A stretch of 36,759 bases of DNA from Aquibium carbonis (GTDB lineage: Bacteria; Pseudomonadota; Alphaproteobacteria; Rhizobiales; Rhizobiaceae). Positions 1 to 10,736 of this stretch are shown piece after piece (position 1 is the first letter of the stretch; each line of letters opens with the position of its first letter). The DNA lies in NCBI RefSeq assembly GCF_003970795.1, contig NZ_RWKW01000088.1, positions 1 to 36,759 of the forward strand, written 5' to 3'. The notes below the pieces were generated by a model. That model made no database searches. It was not told where the DNA came from and saw only the letters and a program-made list of their open reading frames with translations. The translations under genes and the position numbers were made by a program.

Positions 1-1395
1 CAGGCGTCGGGCGAGGGGGCCGCGCCGCCGGCGCCTGCAGCGCCGCTCGCTCCGCAGGCCGGCGGCTCCGAGGCGCGGCGCGTGCCTTTCGGCCAGGCGG
101 AGATCCAGCTGTCCTTCGCGCCGCTGGTGAAGGAGACGGGCCCGTCGGTCGTCAACGTCTACGCCAAGCAGCTCGTGCAGTCGCGGTCGCCCTTCGCAGG
201 GGATCCGTTCTTCGAGCAGTTCTTCGGCCGCCAGCAGATGCCGCCGCGGGTGCAGTCGTCGCTCGGATCGGGCGTGATGGTCGATCCGTCCGGCATCGTG
301 GTGACCAATTTCCACGTCATTCGCGACGCGGACGAAGTCAGGGTCGCGCTGTCGGACGGTCGCGAGTTCGAAAGCCGCGTGCTGCTGAAGGACGAGTCGC
401 TCGATCTCGCGGTGCTGAAGATCGAGGGCAGCGATCCGTTTCCGGTCATCCCGATCGGCGATTCGGACGCGCTGGAGGTGGGCGATCTCGTGCTGGCCAT
501 CGGCAACCCGTTCGGGCTCGCCCAGACGACGACCAGCGGCATCGTCTCGGCGCTGGCGCGCAATCACATCGGCGTGGCCGATTTCGGCTTCTTCATCCAG
601 ACGGACGCGGCGATCAATCCCGGCAATTCCGGTGGCGCGCTGATCGACATGGCGGGTCGTCTCGTCGGCATCAACACGGCGATCTTTTCGCGTAGCGGCG
701 GGTCGATCGGCATCGGTTTCGCCATTCCCTCCAACATGGTGCGCGCCGTCGTGGAGGCCGCGCGGGCGGGCGAGCAGAGCTTCGAACGGCCGTTCCTGGG
801 GGCGGAGTTCGACCAGGTGACGCCGCAGATCGCCGAGGCGCTCGGCATGCCGCGCCCGCAAGGCGCGATCGTGACCGCGATCTACCAGGGCGGGCCGGCC
901 GAGGCCGCGGGCCTGGAGCCCGGCGACGTGGTGCTGGCGTTGAACGGCGTGCCGATCCAGCATGTCGACGCGCTCGGATACCGCCTCGCCACCCAGCCGC
1001 TGAACTCGGACGTGACGTTCGACGTGCTGTCGAAGGGCAGCCAGCGCGCGGTGTCGCTGACGCTGGTCAGGGCGCCCGAGGGCGCCTCCACCGCCATGCT
1101 GGACATTTCGGGGCAAAGCCCGTTTGCGGGCGCCAGGGTGGCGGAACTGTCGCCGCGGCTTGCGCGCCGGCTCAGGCTGCGCGACGATGCGCGCGGCGTG
1201 GTGATGGTCGACGTGCCGCGCAATTCGCCGGCCGCCGGCCATGGCTTCCGCCCGGGCGACATCGTGCGGGAGGTGAACGGCATTGCGATCGACAAGCCCG
1301 AGACCTTGCAGAAGGCGGCGGGCGAACGGACGCGCTGGTGGCGCTTCACCGTGGATCGCAACGGCAACATCATGCGCCAGATGCTGCGCTACTGA
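1..1395 (+). CDS. HtrA/DegQ-family periplasmic serine protease (5' partial)
   Basis: Trypsin-fold serine protease with two PDZ domains that degrades misfolded envelope proteins in the periplasm. The frame is open from base 1, and its first ~27 residues are rich in Ala and Pro, typical of the linker after an export signal. The true start and signal peptide therefore lie outside the window; an internal GTG at 82 is not a convincing start. The catalytic triad is complete: His in TNFHVI (codon at 313), Asp in SLDLAVLK (codon at 403) and Ser in GNSGGALID (codon at 628). PDZ1 follows at about bases 790-1080 and PDZ2 at about 1100-1390. The stop lies 14 bases before rarA, so the two are probably cotranscribed. 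DegP and DegQ cannot be told apart from this fragment. Confidence 0.93.
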   Translation, partial: QASGEGAAPPAPAAPLAPQAGGSEARRVPFGQAEIQLSFAPLVKETGPSVVNVYAKQLVQSRSPFAGDPFFEQFFGRQQMPPRVQSSLGSGVMVDPSGIVVTNFHVIRDADEVRVALSDGREFESRVLLKDESLDLAVLKIEGSDPFPVIPIGDSDALEVGDLVLAIGNPFGLAQTTTSGIVSALARNHIGVADFGFFIQTDAAINPGNSGGALIDMAGRLVGINTAIFSRSGGSIGIGFAIPSNMVRAVVEAARAGEQSFERPFLGAEFDQVTPQIAEALGMPRPQGAIVTAIYQGGPAEAAGLEPGDVVLALNGVPIQHVDALGYRLATQPLNSDVTFDVLSKGSQRAVSLTLVRAPEGASTAMLDISGQSPFAGARVAELSPRLARRLRLRDDARGVVMVDVPRNSPAAGHGFRPGDIVREVNGIAIDKPETLQKAAGERTRWWRFTVDRNGNIMRQMLRY

Positions 1396-1409
1396 CCGGA
1401 ACGGAGACC

Positions 1410-2765
1410 ATGGCCGACCTCTTCGGGCGCGACGACGGACCGGCGGCGCGGCGGCCCCTGACCGGCGCGCATGACGCCACGGCCCCGCGCCCGCTGGCCG
1501 AGACGCTGCGGCCGAAGCGGCTGGCGGACGTGGTCGGGCAGGACCACCTGGTGGGACCGGACGCGCCGATCCGCAGGATGGTGGAGACGGGCAGGCTGTC
1601 GTCCTTCGTGCTGTGGGGGCCTCCGGGCACCGGCAAAACGACGATCGCCCGCCTGGTCGCCATGGAAGCAGGGATCGAATTCCTGCAACTGTCCGCCGTC
1701 AATGCCGGGATTGCCGATCTTCGCAAGGTGATCGAGACCGCGCGCCACCTTCGTTCGTCGCTTGGCCGGCAGACGGCCGTCTTCATCGACGAGTTGCACC
1801 GGTTCAACCGGACGACGCAGGACGCGCTGCTGCCGCATGTCGAGGACGGAACGCTGGTGCTGATCGGCGCGACGACCGAGAATCCGAGTTTCAGCCTCGT
1901 TTCGGCGCTTCTGTCCCGCGCCCGGGTCTACGTGGTCAACCGGCTCGAACGCGAGTCGCTCGCGACGCTGCTGGAGAATGTGGAGCGGCATTACGGGCGG
2001 GCGCTGCCGCTGAACGCGGAGGCGCGCGACACGCTGGTCGAGATGGCCGATGGCGATGCGCGCTACATGCTGAACCTTGCCGAGGAGCTGATGGGGCTGG
2101 CGAGCGCCGAGGTGCTCGACATCGCCGGTCTTGCGAGAACCGTGCAGAAGCGCGCGGCCGTCTACGACAAGGCGCAGGAGGCGCACTACAACCTGCTCAG
2201 CTGCTTCCACAAGACGCTGCGCGGCAGCGACGTGCAGGCGGCGATGTACTGGGCGGCGCGGATGATCGCCGGAGGGGAGGATCCCGGTACGCTGTTTCGG
2301 CGGCTGGCCTGCGCGGCGTCGGAGGATGTCGGGATGGCCGACCCGCAGGCGATGCCGCAGGTGCTGGCGGCCTGGAACGCCTTCGAGCGGGTGGGCTGGC
2401 CGGAGGGGCGGCTGTTTCTTGCGCAGGCGATCGCCTATGTCGCGACCGCGCCGAAATCCAACGCCGCCTATCGCGCCTTCGACGACGCCTTCGAGCTAGC
2501 CAGCCGCACCGGCTCGCTGCCGCCACCGAAGCACATCCTCAACGCGCCGACGAAGATGATGCGGGAGCTGGGCTATGGCGCCGGCTACCAGTACGACCAT
2601 GACTACCCGGAAGCCTATTCCGGACAGGAATACTTCCCGGACGAACTGACGGGGGCCGCGCGTCCAGAGTTCTACCGGCCGAACGAACGCGGCTTCGAGC
2701 GCGACATCAAGAAGAGGCTCGATTTCTGGGACAAGGCGCGCGCGCAGCGAAAGCGGGACGGGTAG
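1410..2765 (+). CDS. rarA: Replication-associated recombination protein A (RarA/MgsA AAA+ ATPase)
   Basis: 451-residue AAA+ ATPase of the clamp-loader/RuvB-like group. It acts at stalled replication forks with SSB and RecA. Walker A GPPGTGKTT lies near residue 65 and Walker B FIDELHRFN near residue 130. They are followed by the sensor stretch GATTENPSF and the MgsA C-terminal tetramerisation region (KMMRELGYGAGYQYDHDYP). The frame is open upstream to 1338, but ATG 1410 has a GGAG-type ribosome site (acggagacc) and gives the usual N-terminus ADLFGRDD. It lies 14 bases after the protease gene, an arrangement consistent with one transcript. Length and motifs are normal for the family. Confidence 0.95.
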   Translation: MADLFGRDDGPAARRPLTGAHDATAPRPLAETLRPKRLADVVGQDHLVGPDAPIRRMVETGRLSSFVLWGPPGTGKTTIARLVAMEAGIEFLQLSAVNAGIADLRKVIETARHLRSSLGRQTAVFIDELHRFNRTTQDALLPHVEDGTLVLIGATTENPSFSLVSALLSRARVYVVNRLERESLATLLENVERHYGRALPLNAEARDTLVEMADGDARYMLNLAEELMGLASAEVLDIAGLARTVQKRAAVYDKAQEAHYNLLSCFHKTLRGSDVQAAMYWAARMIAGGEDPGTLFRRLACAASEDVGMADPQAMPQVLAAWNAFERVGWPEGRLFLAQAIAYVATAPKSNAAYRAFDDAFELASRTGSLPPPKHILNAPTKMMRELGYGAGYQYDHDYPEAYSGQEYFPDELTGAARPEFYRPNERGFERDIKKRLDFWDKARAQRKRDG

Positions 2766-2898
2766 AGCCGCGACCAGCTATTTCAGCGAAGGCCCATCGG
2801 GCAGCCGCCCCTTCGCCTCGCTGATCATTGGCCTTCGACGGCCAGTCAACGCCAACGATGTTCCTTCGGCGAGCGAAGCTCTGGGCGTGGGGAGGCTT

Positions 2899-2972
2899 TG
2901 GAGCGGGTAGCGGGAATCGAACCCGCACCAAGAGCTTGGAAGGCTCATGTGATACCATTTCACCATACCCGC
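2899..2972 (-). tRNA. tRNA-Gly (anticodon UCC)
   Basis: The minus strand folds as a complete cloverleaf: acceptor GCGGGTA pairing with TACCCGC, T-loop GGTTCGATTCC, and anticodon loop CTTCCAA giving UCC, which reads GGA/GGG. The discriminator is U, as expected for glycine tRNAs, and the 3' CCA is encoded. No integrase gene or repeated tRNA end is visible nearby, so it does not appear to serve as an attachment site here. Confidence 0.96.
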
Positions 2973-2982
2973 AGCGGCTGAA

Positions 2983-3011
2983 CTCCTACTCGACGCGTCC
3001 GCGTGGGTCAA
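2983..3011 (-). promoter_or_regulatory. Candidate promoter of tRNA-Gly
   Basis: On the minus strand TTGACC (5 of 6 to the -35 consensus) is followed after 17 bases by TAGGAG. The -10 element ends about 10 bases before the mature tRNA 5' end. The spacing is ideal but the -10 match is weak. Confidence 0.45.
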
Positions 3012-3128
3012 GAACCGAGATGGCGCCAGAGGGCCGGGCGAGGCCTCGCGCCAGCGGCCGCCGGACCGCGCTGCGGAACGCAAGGGATGCGGGCGCGTTA
3101 TCGACCCGCAAACGAATTGGAGCCTGAA

Positions 3129-3317
3129 ATGCGCCTGCTTCTCCTGATCGCCGTCATCGCGCTCGGCGTGGACGCCCTGAAGTACGACGGCGCCTATACC
3201 CAATCGGCCTGGCGGGAGATCAGCAGCCAGCTGTCCCGGCTCGAAGCACGGGTGAACGACAGCAACCTGCTCGATCGGCGGGTGGTGGCAACCGAGACGA
3301 CCGAAAGGCAGCGCTGA
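3129..3317 (+). CDS. Small membrane-anchored protein of unknown function
   Basis: 62-residue protein that I do not recognise. ATG 3129 follows a TTGGAG ribosome site. The N-terminus (MRLLLLIAVIALGVDALKYD) is a hydrophobic signal or anchor segment, followed by a short polar, probably helical tail (QLSRLEARVNDSNLL) with heptad-like leucines. This pattern fits a single-pass inner-membrane peptide or a small exported protein. It stands alone between a tRNA gene and a convergent methyltransferase gene. The good start site and coherent architecture favour a real gene; no function can be assigned. Confidence 0.6.
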   Translation: MRLLLLIAVIALGVDALKYDGAYTQSAWREISSQLSRLEARVNDSNLLDRRVVATETTERQR

Positions 3318-3355
3318 TTCGCCTCCCCGGTTGATTCGCCTGCCCGGATCCGGGC
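3316..3355. repeat. Tandem 17-base near-repeat and 14-base palindrome between convergent genes
   Basis: GATTCGCCTCCCCGGTT at 3316 is followed directly by a near-copy at 3333. A perfect palindrome GCCCGGATCCGGGC then occupies 3342-3355. It lies between the small protein and the convergent methyltransferase gene. It could fold as a terminator stem, but there is no T-run on either strand. Confidence 0.35.
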
Positions 3356-3389
3356 GCCGGAGGCCGCCGCCGGATCCGACAAACGGAGC

Positions 3390-4181
3390 TCAGGCGATCT
3401 CGCCGACGAAGAGCGAACGCACGGCGGCATGGTGCCTCACGGGGAACTCGGCCTTGACGGCGGCGATCAGCTTCGGATCGGTGCAGACGTCATGGAAGGC
3501 GATGATCGAACCGGGGCGCAAGAGCCGCCTCAGGCCCGGCGCATTGGTCTCGATTTCCTTGAGATTGTGCGTGGCGTCGCAGAACAGGACGTTTGCGACG
3601 GGGAGATCGAGCTTCTTGAAGTCGCCCAGCACGACATCGACGAGATCATCGACGCCGGCTGCCTTCAGGTTGCGTTTCAGCTGACCGGCCGCGCCGCCCG
3701 GACTGCTCAGTACGGGCAGCATGGTCTGCCGGTAGGCGCGCTCAGAGCAGCTGCCCATGTTCTCGCCATCGACGAACATGCCGATCATCCCATCCTCCAC
3801 CGGCCGGAAATGTTCGGTGGTGAGACCCAGGTCGCAGCTCGTGAAGGCCTTGTCCTGGCCGGACGCGCGAATGCCGCGCGCGATGGCGACCGTGGACAGG
3901 CCAACCCAGGCGCCGATCTCCAGGAACGGACCCTCGATGTGGAGGCCAAGGGCATAGAGCAGCTGCCGCTCGGCCGGATGCAGCCAGCCGTCGATGGAGC
4001 GAACGTCGGCATCGTGGAAGAAGCGGGTCTCGGCGACGCGCCGCATCGCGGGGTTCGAGAAACCGGAGAAGTCGGACGCATCGATGCGCAGCTGGTAGCT
4101 CCTGCGGACGGGCGTCGGGACGAGCCTCGCCGCCATGTTCAAGGACATCCGCGCCGTTCGTTTCAGTGACTTCACGATCAT
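3390..4181 (-). CDS. Class I SAM-dependent methyltransferase (Methyltransf_24-like)
   Basis: 263-residue Rossmann-fold methyltransferase. Motif I is FLEIGAWVGLSTVAIARGI at about residues 87-105. A post-motif acidic strand with SCDLGL follows, then VLFCDATHNLKEIE and IIAFHDV, which correspond to the motif IV-VI region of Methyltransf_24 proteins. These often sit beside glycan or lipid modification genes, but no such neighbours are present, so the substrate is unknown. ATG 4181 has GGAG five bases upstream. The first ~30 residues are basic and lack a clear membrane segment. The gene is monocistronic and convergent with the small membrane protein. Confidence 0.8.
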   Translation of the reverse strand: MIVKSLKRTARMSLNMAARLVPTPVRRSYQLRIDASDFSGFSNPAMRRVAETRFFHDADVRSIDGWLHPAERQLLYALGLHIEGPFLEIGAWVGLSTVAIARGIRASGQDKAFTSCDLGLTTEHFRPVEDGMIGMFVDGENMGSCSERAYRQTMLPVLSSPGGAAGQLKRNLKAAGVDDLVDVVLGDFKKLDLPVANVLFCDATHNLKEIETNAPGLRRLLRPGSIIAFHDVCTDPKLIAAVKAEFPVRHHAAVRSLFVGEIA

Positions 4182-4310
4182 CGGAGGCTCCAGATCCAGC
4201 AGGCGCCAGCGCTATCACGGAATGGAGCATCTGCCAACGAACCGCAGTGCTGGGTTGCAAGGCGCATGGGTCGGCACACGGTCGGGTTCGGCGTTCGGGT
4301 TCGCCGCTGC

Positions 4311-4346
4311 AAAAAAAGAAACGCGGCCGACGAGCGGCCGCGTTTC
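4311..4346 (-). terminator. Rho-independent terminator of katG
   Basis: On the minus strand, just after the katG stop, a perfect 12-pair stem (arms at 4318-4329 and 4335-4346, 5-base loop) is followed by a run of T residues at 4311-4317. This is a textbook intrinsic terminator. Confidence 0.93.
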
Positions 4347-4367
4347 CTGGTCGGGACGGGCTTTGGA

Positions 4368-7022
<2,655 letters not shown>

Positions 7023-8264
7023 ATGGCGGACAGCGGCGGCATGGAGACAGACGGCGCGTCCCGGCTTGGCGAAGCGGCCCACCGGCTCTGGCTGGCCGAC
7101 CAGGCGGCGCGCCAGATCGGCTTCTTCAGGTCGAGCCTGCGATCCGACGGCGGCTTCGACGTGCTCGACGTCGATGGCACGCCGCTGCCGCGAACGGCGC
7201 AGGAACTGCACACGACCACCAGGCTCACCCATTCCTTCGCGCTGGCGAAGGCGGCCGGTGCGCGCGGCTGCGACGCCATCATCGACGCCGGGATGACGTT
7301 CCTGTGGGACCGGCATCGCGACCCTGTCCATGGCGGCTATGGCTGGTCGGCGAGCACGCAGGGCGTGGCCGACGGCACCAGGCTCGCCTATGGCCATGTG
7401 TTCGTGCTGCTGGCCGGAGCCAGCGCCCGCCAGGCCGGGCATCCGCATGCCGATCGCCTGATCGCCGACGTCGTCGCCATCATCGACGGGCATTTCTGGG
7501 ACGAGGCGCATGGTCTGCTGCGCGACGAGTTCGCGCCCGACTGGACGCCTTTCTCCACCTATCGCGGCATGAACGCCAACATGCACGGCGTGGAGGCGAT
7601 GCTTGCCGCCTTCGAGGCCACGGGCGAGGCGCTTCATCTCGAGCGCGCGGGGCGCATCCTCGACTTCTTCACCGCCCGCATGGCGCCGGAAAACGGCTGG
7701 CGGCTGCCCGAGCACTACACCGAGGCCTGGGAGGTCGACTGGGCCTACCAGGGCAATCCGATGTTCCGGCCGGCCGGCACCACGCCTGGCCATTCGCTGG
7801 AACTCGGGCGCCTGCTCCTGCAATGGTGGGCGCTTTCCGGCCGGCCGGCGGGAGACGCGCCGGCGCGGGCGCGGCGGCTGATCGAACGGGCGCTGGCGGA
7901 TGCCTGGCGCGAGGATGGCGGGCTGGTCTACACGCTCGACCCGGACGGCCGTCCGGCGGTGCGCGACCGCTACTGGTGGCCCGTCGCCGAGGCTATCGGC
8001 GCGATGGCCGCGCTTCTCAAGCTCGATCCCCGGCCGTCGGACGAGGACTGGTACCAAAGGCTCTGGCGGTTCGCGGACCGCCACTTCATCGACCATGCAC
8101 GCGGCGGCTGGTTTCCGGAGATCGACGAGCAGGGCGCGCCGGTGGCGCGGCAGTTCAACGGCAAGCCCGACCTCTACCATTCGCTGCAGGCCGCCTTGCT
8201 GCCGCTCGCGCCCGGCATCGCCCGTCCGTTCGAGGGTTTGCGAGAGACCAAGCCGCTCGGCTGA
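7023..8264 (+). CDS. AGE-family sugar isomerase, YihS/mannose isomerase-like
   Basis: 413-residue (alpha/alpha)6-barrel protein of the N-acylglucosamine 2-epimerase family, the same length as E. coli YihS. Three histidines match the YihS catalytic set: H188 in NANMHGVEAML, H257 in TPGHSLELGR and H386 in DLYHSLQ. Other matching blocks are VYTLDPDGRPAVRDR and WWPVAEAIG. YihS-type enzymes interconvert aldoses and ketoses such as mannose/fructose or sulfoquinovose/sulfofructose. There are no sulfoglycolysis or sugar-transport neighbours, so a mannose-type isomerase is the safer reading. ATG 7023 has GGAGGGG directly upstream. The gene is convergent with a GNAT gene. Confidence 0.85.
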   Translation: MADSGGMETDGASRLGEAAHRLWLADQAARQIGFFRSSLRSDGGFDVLDVDGTPLPRTAQELHTTTRLTHSFALAKAAGARGCDAIIDAGMTFLWDRHRDPVHGGYGWSASTQGVADGTRLAYGHVFVLLAGASARQAGHPHADRLIADVVAIIDGHFWDEAHGLLRDEFAPDWTPFSTYRGMNANMHGVEAMLAAFEATGEALHLERAGRILDFFTARMAPENGWRLPEHYTEAWEVDWAYQGNPMFRPAGTTPGHSLELGRLLLQWWALSGRPAGDAPARARRLIERALADAWREDGGLVYTLDPDGRPAVRDRYWWPVAEAIGAMAALLKLDPRPSDEDWYQRLWRFADRHFIDHARGGWFPEIDEQGAPVARQFNGKPDLYHSLQAALLPLAPGIARPFEGLRETKPLG

Positions 8265-8267
8265 TGC

Positions 8268-8283
8268 GGCGCCGCGCGGCGCC
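8268..8283. repeat. 16-base GC-only palindrome between convergent genes
   Basis: GGCGCCGCGCGGCGCC is a perfect self-complementary palindrome in the 30-base gap between the isomerase and GNAT stops. It may help separate the converging transcripts, but it lacks a T-run on either strand. Confidence 0.35.
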
Positions 8284-8294
8284 GGGCCGGCCGG

Positions 8295-9137
8295 TCAGCC
8301 GAGCTCCAGCGTCGTGATGCCGAAGACGCGGCTTCTGTCGATGCGGGGCGCCGGTCCCCGGTACATGCGCGCCGTCCGGAAGCCGGGCGTCAGACCTGCC
8401 GCCAGGATGCGCGCGGTGAAGGAAGTCTGGCTCGCCGGAACGTCGATATGGACCTCGCCGCCGCAGGCGCCGGCGAGCGCCTGGAGGAGTTGCATCGCCA
8501 CCTTCTCGTGGTCCGCAAAGAGCGGGCCGATCTTCCAGCCTTCCCGGCAGGGGCGGACGACACCGAAGCCGGTCAGCCTTTCGCCGTCCGCCGAAGCCAT
8601 CGCGATGTGCGGCAGGGCCAGCCAGGTCCGGAGGAAGTCGTCGCGCGGGGCGGGGAAGCACTGGCGATCCAGCGCCACGGCCTGCTCGACGCGTTCGGGC
8701 GCGAGCGGCCGGACGGCGGAGCGGTCGTCTTCGCCCGATGCCGGCCGGCCGCTGAACCGTAGGGTCTCGTGGTCGGCGACGAAGCCCGCCCGGCGGTAGT
8801 TGGCCTGCTGGTCCGGAACCCCGTCGAGACCGACCGTCCGTCCGCCGAGACGTGCCATGCCTGCGTCCCAGAGGGCCTTGCCGATGCCGCGGCCGCGCAG
8901 GTCGGGCCGGCAGATGTAGAGCCCGACGAATCCGAACGACGCATCATAGGCGATGGCGGCGATCCCGGCCGCCATTTCTCCGTCGACGAAGGCACCTAGC
9001 AGGCCCTCACGATCGGCGGTTCGGAAGACTTCGGCATCCGCAGAGCCGGGGTTCCATCCTTCGGTTGCGGCCCAGTCGATCAGCGTGCCGGTTTCAAGGG
9101 CCGAAAGCGGCCGGATGAGGGGCGGATTGGCAGGCAT
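8295..9137 (-). CDS. Two-domain GNAT N-acetyltransferase
   Basis: 280 residues. The N-terminal half carries the acetyl-CoA site in LYICRPDLRGRGIGKALWDA (R/Q-x-x-G-x-G/A motif), followed by VGLDGVPDQQANYRRAGF, typical of GNAT enzymes. The C-terminal half (from about residue 150) resembles the second domain found in YitI-like proteins (Acetyltransf_18 type). The acceptor substrate is unknown. ATG 9137 (MPANPPLIRPL) has GAGGATCG upstream. The open frame extends to 9209, but the extra residues do not look like GNAT sequence. It is divergent from the fds LysR gene with about 130 bases between them. Confidence 0.82.
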   Translation of the reverse strand: MPANPPLIRPLSALETGTLIDWAATEGWNPGSADAEVFRTADREGLLGAFVDGEMAAGIAAIAYDASFGFVGLYICRPDLRGRGIGKALWDAGMARLGGRTVGLDGVPDQQANYRRAGFVADHETLRFSGRPASGEDDRSAVRPLAPERVEQAVALDRQCFPAPRDDFLRTWLALPHIAMASADGERLTGFGVVRPCREGWKIGPLFADHEKVAMQLLQALAGACGGEVHIDVPASQTSFTARILAAGLTPGFRTARMYRGPAPRIDRSRVFGITTLELG

Positions 9138-9269
9138 GGACGCGATCCTCGTGGTCGGAGGGACTGGGGCCGTGCAGCTTAGGCCGATCGCCCGATCCGG
9201 TCGAGCCATGGCGGGCCATTGCCGATGCCTGACGAAAGGGCTTTAACTCGGTCCGGGGAGGTGCCGGAT

Positions 9270-10163
9270 TTGCTCGACAAGCTCGAATGGTTTATCGCGC
9301 TGGCGCAGGCGCAGCATTTCGGCAAGGCCGCGGCCGAGTGCAACATCACGCAGCCGACGCTGTCGGCCGCGATCCGCCAGCTGGAGGAGCAGCTCGGCGT
9401 CATGCTGGTCATGCGCGGTTCCCGCTACCAGGGGCTGACGCCGGAAGGCCAGCGCGTGCTGGAATGGGCGCGCCGTATCGTCGGCGACACCCGCACCATG
9501 CGCCAGGAGATGCGGGCCGCACGGCACGGTCTGGCCGGCCATATCCGCATCGCAGCCATCCCGACGGCGCTGGCCATGGTGCCGGAGATCACCACGCCGT
9601 TCCGCGAGAAGCACCCGGAGGTGACGTTTTCGGTCCTGTCGCGCAACTCGATCGAGGTGCTGACGCTGCTGGACAATCTCGAGATCGACGTCGGCATCAC
9701 CTATCTCGACAACGAGCCGCTGGGGCGGGTGACGGCGGTGCCGCTCTATTCGGAGCGCTACCAGCTGATCACGGCCGCCGGAAACCGCTTCGCCGACCGC
9801 GCCAGCGTGACCTGGCGGGAGATTTCGGAACTGCCGCTCTGCCTGTTGACGCCGGACATGCAGAACCGCCGCATCATCAACCAGCATCTCAGGGAAGCAG
9901 GGGTCGAGGCGCGGCCGACGCTGGAATCGAACTCCATGATCGTGCTGTTCTCGCATATCCGGACGGGTAAATGGTCGAGCATCATGCCGGTCAACCTCGC
10001 CCAGACGCTCGGCTTTGCCGATCCCGTGCGGGCGATCCCGATCGTCGAGCCGGACGCGCGGCATCTCGTCGGCATGGTGGCGACGCATCGCGATCCGCAG
10101 ACGCCGCTGGTCTCGGCGCTGCTGCATCAGGCGACGACGATGGCGCAGGCCCACGAACGATAG
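9270..10163 (+). CDS. LysR-family regulator of the formate dehydrogenase operon (FdsR-like)
   Basis: 297-residue LysR-type activator. The N-terminal winged helix-turn-helix is at residues ~3-60 (QHFGKAAAECNITQPTLSAAIRQLEEQLG), and the rest is an effector-binding domain. The TTG at 9270 is chosen because GGGGAGG lies 8 bases upstream and it gives the family-typical N-terminus LDKLEWFIAL. An ATG at 9225 would add 15 unlike residues with no clear ribosome site. It lies immediately upstream of and codirectional with fdsG, the usual place of the fds regulator (fdsR in Cupriavidus). The effector is probably formate or a related one-carbon signal; this is inference from context. Confidence 0.87.
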   Translation: MLDKLEWFIALAQAQHFGKAAAECNITQPTLSAAIRQLEEQLGVMLVMRGSRYQGLTPEGQRVLEWARRIVGDTRTMRQEMRAARHGLAGHIRIAAIPTALAMVPEITTPFREKHPEVTFSVLSRNSIEVLTLLDNLEIDVGITYLDNEPLGRVTAVPLYSERYQLITAAGNRFADRASVTWREISELPLCLLTPDMQNRRIINQHLREAGVEARPTLESNSMIVLFSHIRTGKWSSIMPVNLAQTLGFADPVRAIPIVEPDARHLVGMVATHRDPQTPLVSALLHQATTMAQAHER

Positions 10164-10182
10164 AAGAATCCTATCGACTGAC

Positions 10183-10214
10183 GGAAAGCGGCTATTGAAT
10201 CGTTGCCGCTTTCC
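10183..10214. promoter_or_regulatory. 10-base perfect inverted repeat upstream of fdsG
   Basis: GGAAAGCGGC (10183-10192) and GCCGCTTTCC (10205-10214) are exact complements separated by 12 A+T-rich bases. It sits between the LysR gene and fdsG, about 40 bases before the fdsG start. It may be an operator for the fds promoter or a stem at the end of the LysR transcript. There is no T-run after it, which favours an operator or attenuator role. Confidence 0.5.
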
Positions 10215-10256
10215 TGTGCATGGCTGCCGCCATAGGCCAAGTACGGAGGAGACTGC

Positions 10257-10736
10257 GTGTCCATGCGGAACGATGCAGGCCGGACGGAAGAGCGACTGAT
10301 AGACATCGTCAATGGCTGGATCGCGCGCGAGGCGCCGCTGTTGCCGATTCTCAACGAGGTGCAGGCGTCGTTCGGCTACATGCCGGAGAACGCAGCCGCC
10401 GTGATCGGCCGCGAACTGAACCTGTCGCGCGCCGAGGTGCATGGCGTCATCTCCTTCTATCACGACTTCCGCAAGGAGCCGGCCGGTCGCCACGTGCTGA
10501 AGGTCTGCCGCGCGGAAGCCTGCCAGTCGGTCGGCGGGCGCGAGATGGCCGAGCACCTGAAGCGCCTGCTGGGCCTCGACTGGCACGAGACGGCGGCCGA
10601 CGGGTCGGTCACGCTGGAGCCGGTCTACTGCCTCGGCCTCTGCGCCTGTGCGCCCGCCGCCATGCTGGACGGGGAGATGATCGGCCGCATCGACGAGCAG
10701 GTTGCGGCCGAGATCGTGCGCGAGGTGCGGACATGA
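10257..10736 (+). CDS. fdsG: NAD-dependent formate dehydrogenase, gamma subunit FdsG
   Basis: 159-residue thioredoxin-like [2Fe-2S] protein, homologous to NuoE, that passes electrons within the soluble FdsABG complex. The cluster ligands are C84 and C89 (VCRAEACQ) and C125 and C129 (YCLGLCACAP). The helical N-terminal part (EVQASFGYMPENAAAVIGRE) is typical of NuoE-like subunits. GTG 10257 lies 6 bases after GGAGGA; an ATG six bases later is the alternative. It is the first gene of the fds operon, and its stop overlaps the fdsB start by four bases (ATGA), indicating translational coupling. Confidence 0.95.
   Translation: MSMRNDAGRTEERLIDIVNGWIAREAPLLPILNEVQASFGYMPENAAAVIGRELNLSRAEVHGVISFYHDFRKEPAGRHVLKVCRAEACQSVGGREMAEHLKRLLGLDWHETAADGSVTLEPVYCLGLCACAPAAMLDGEMIGRIDEQVAAEIVREVRT

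Noticed and set aside
2766-2898. Possible terminator or small RNA downstream of rarA and tRNA-Gly
   Set aside because: Only a short weak CTTCG/CGAAG stem without a T-run is visible; not enough to call.
3429-4169. 246-codon plus-strand open frame opposite the methyltransferase
   Set aside because: The minus frame carries a proper SAM motif I and a good start site; the plus frame has none.
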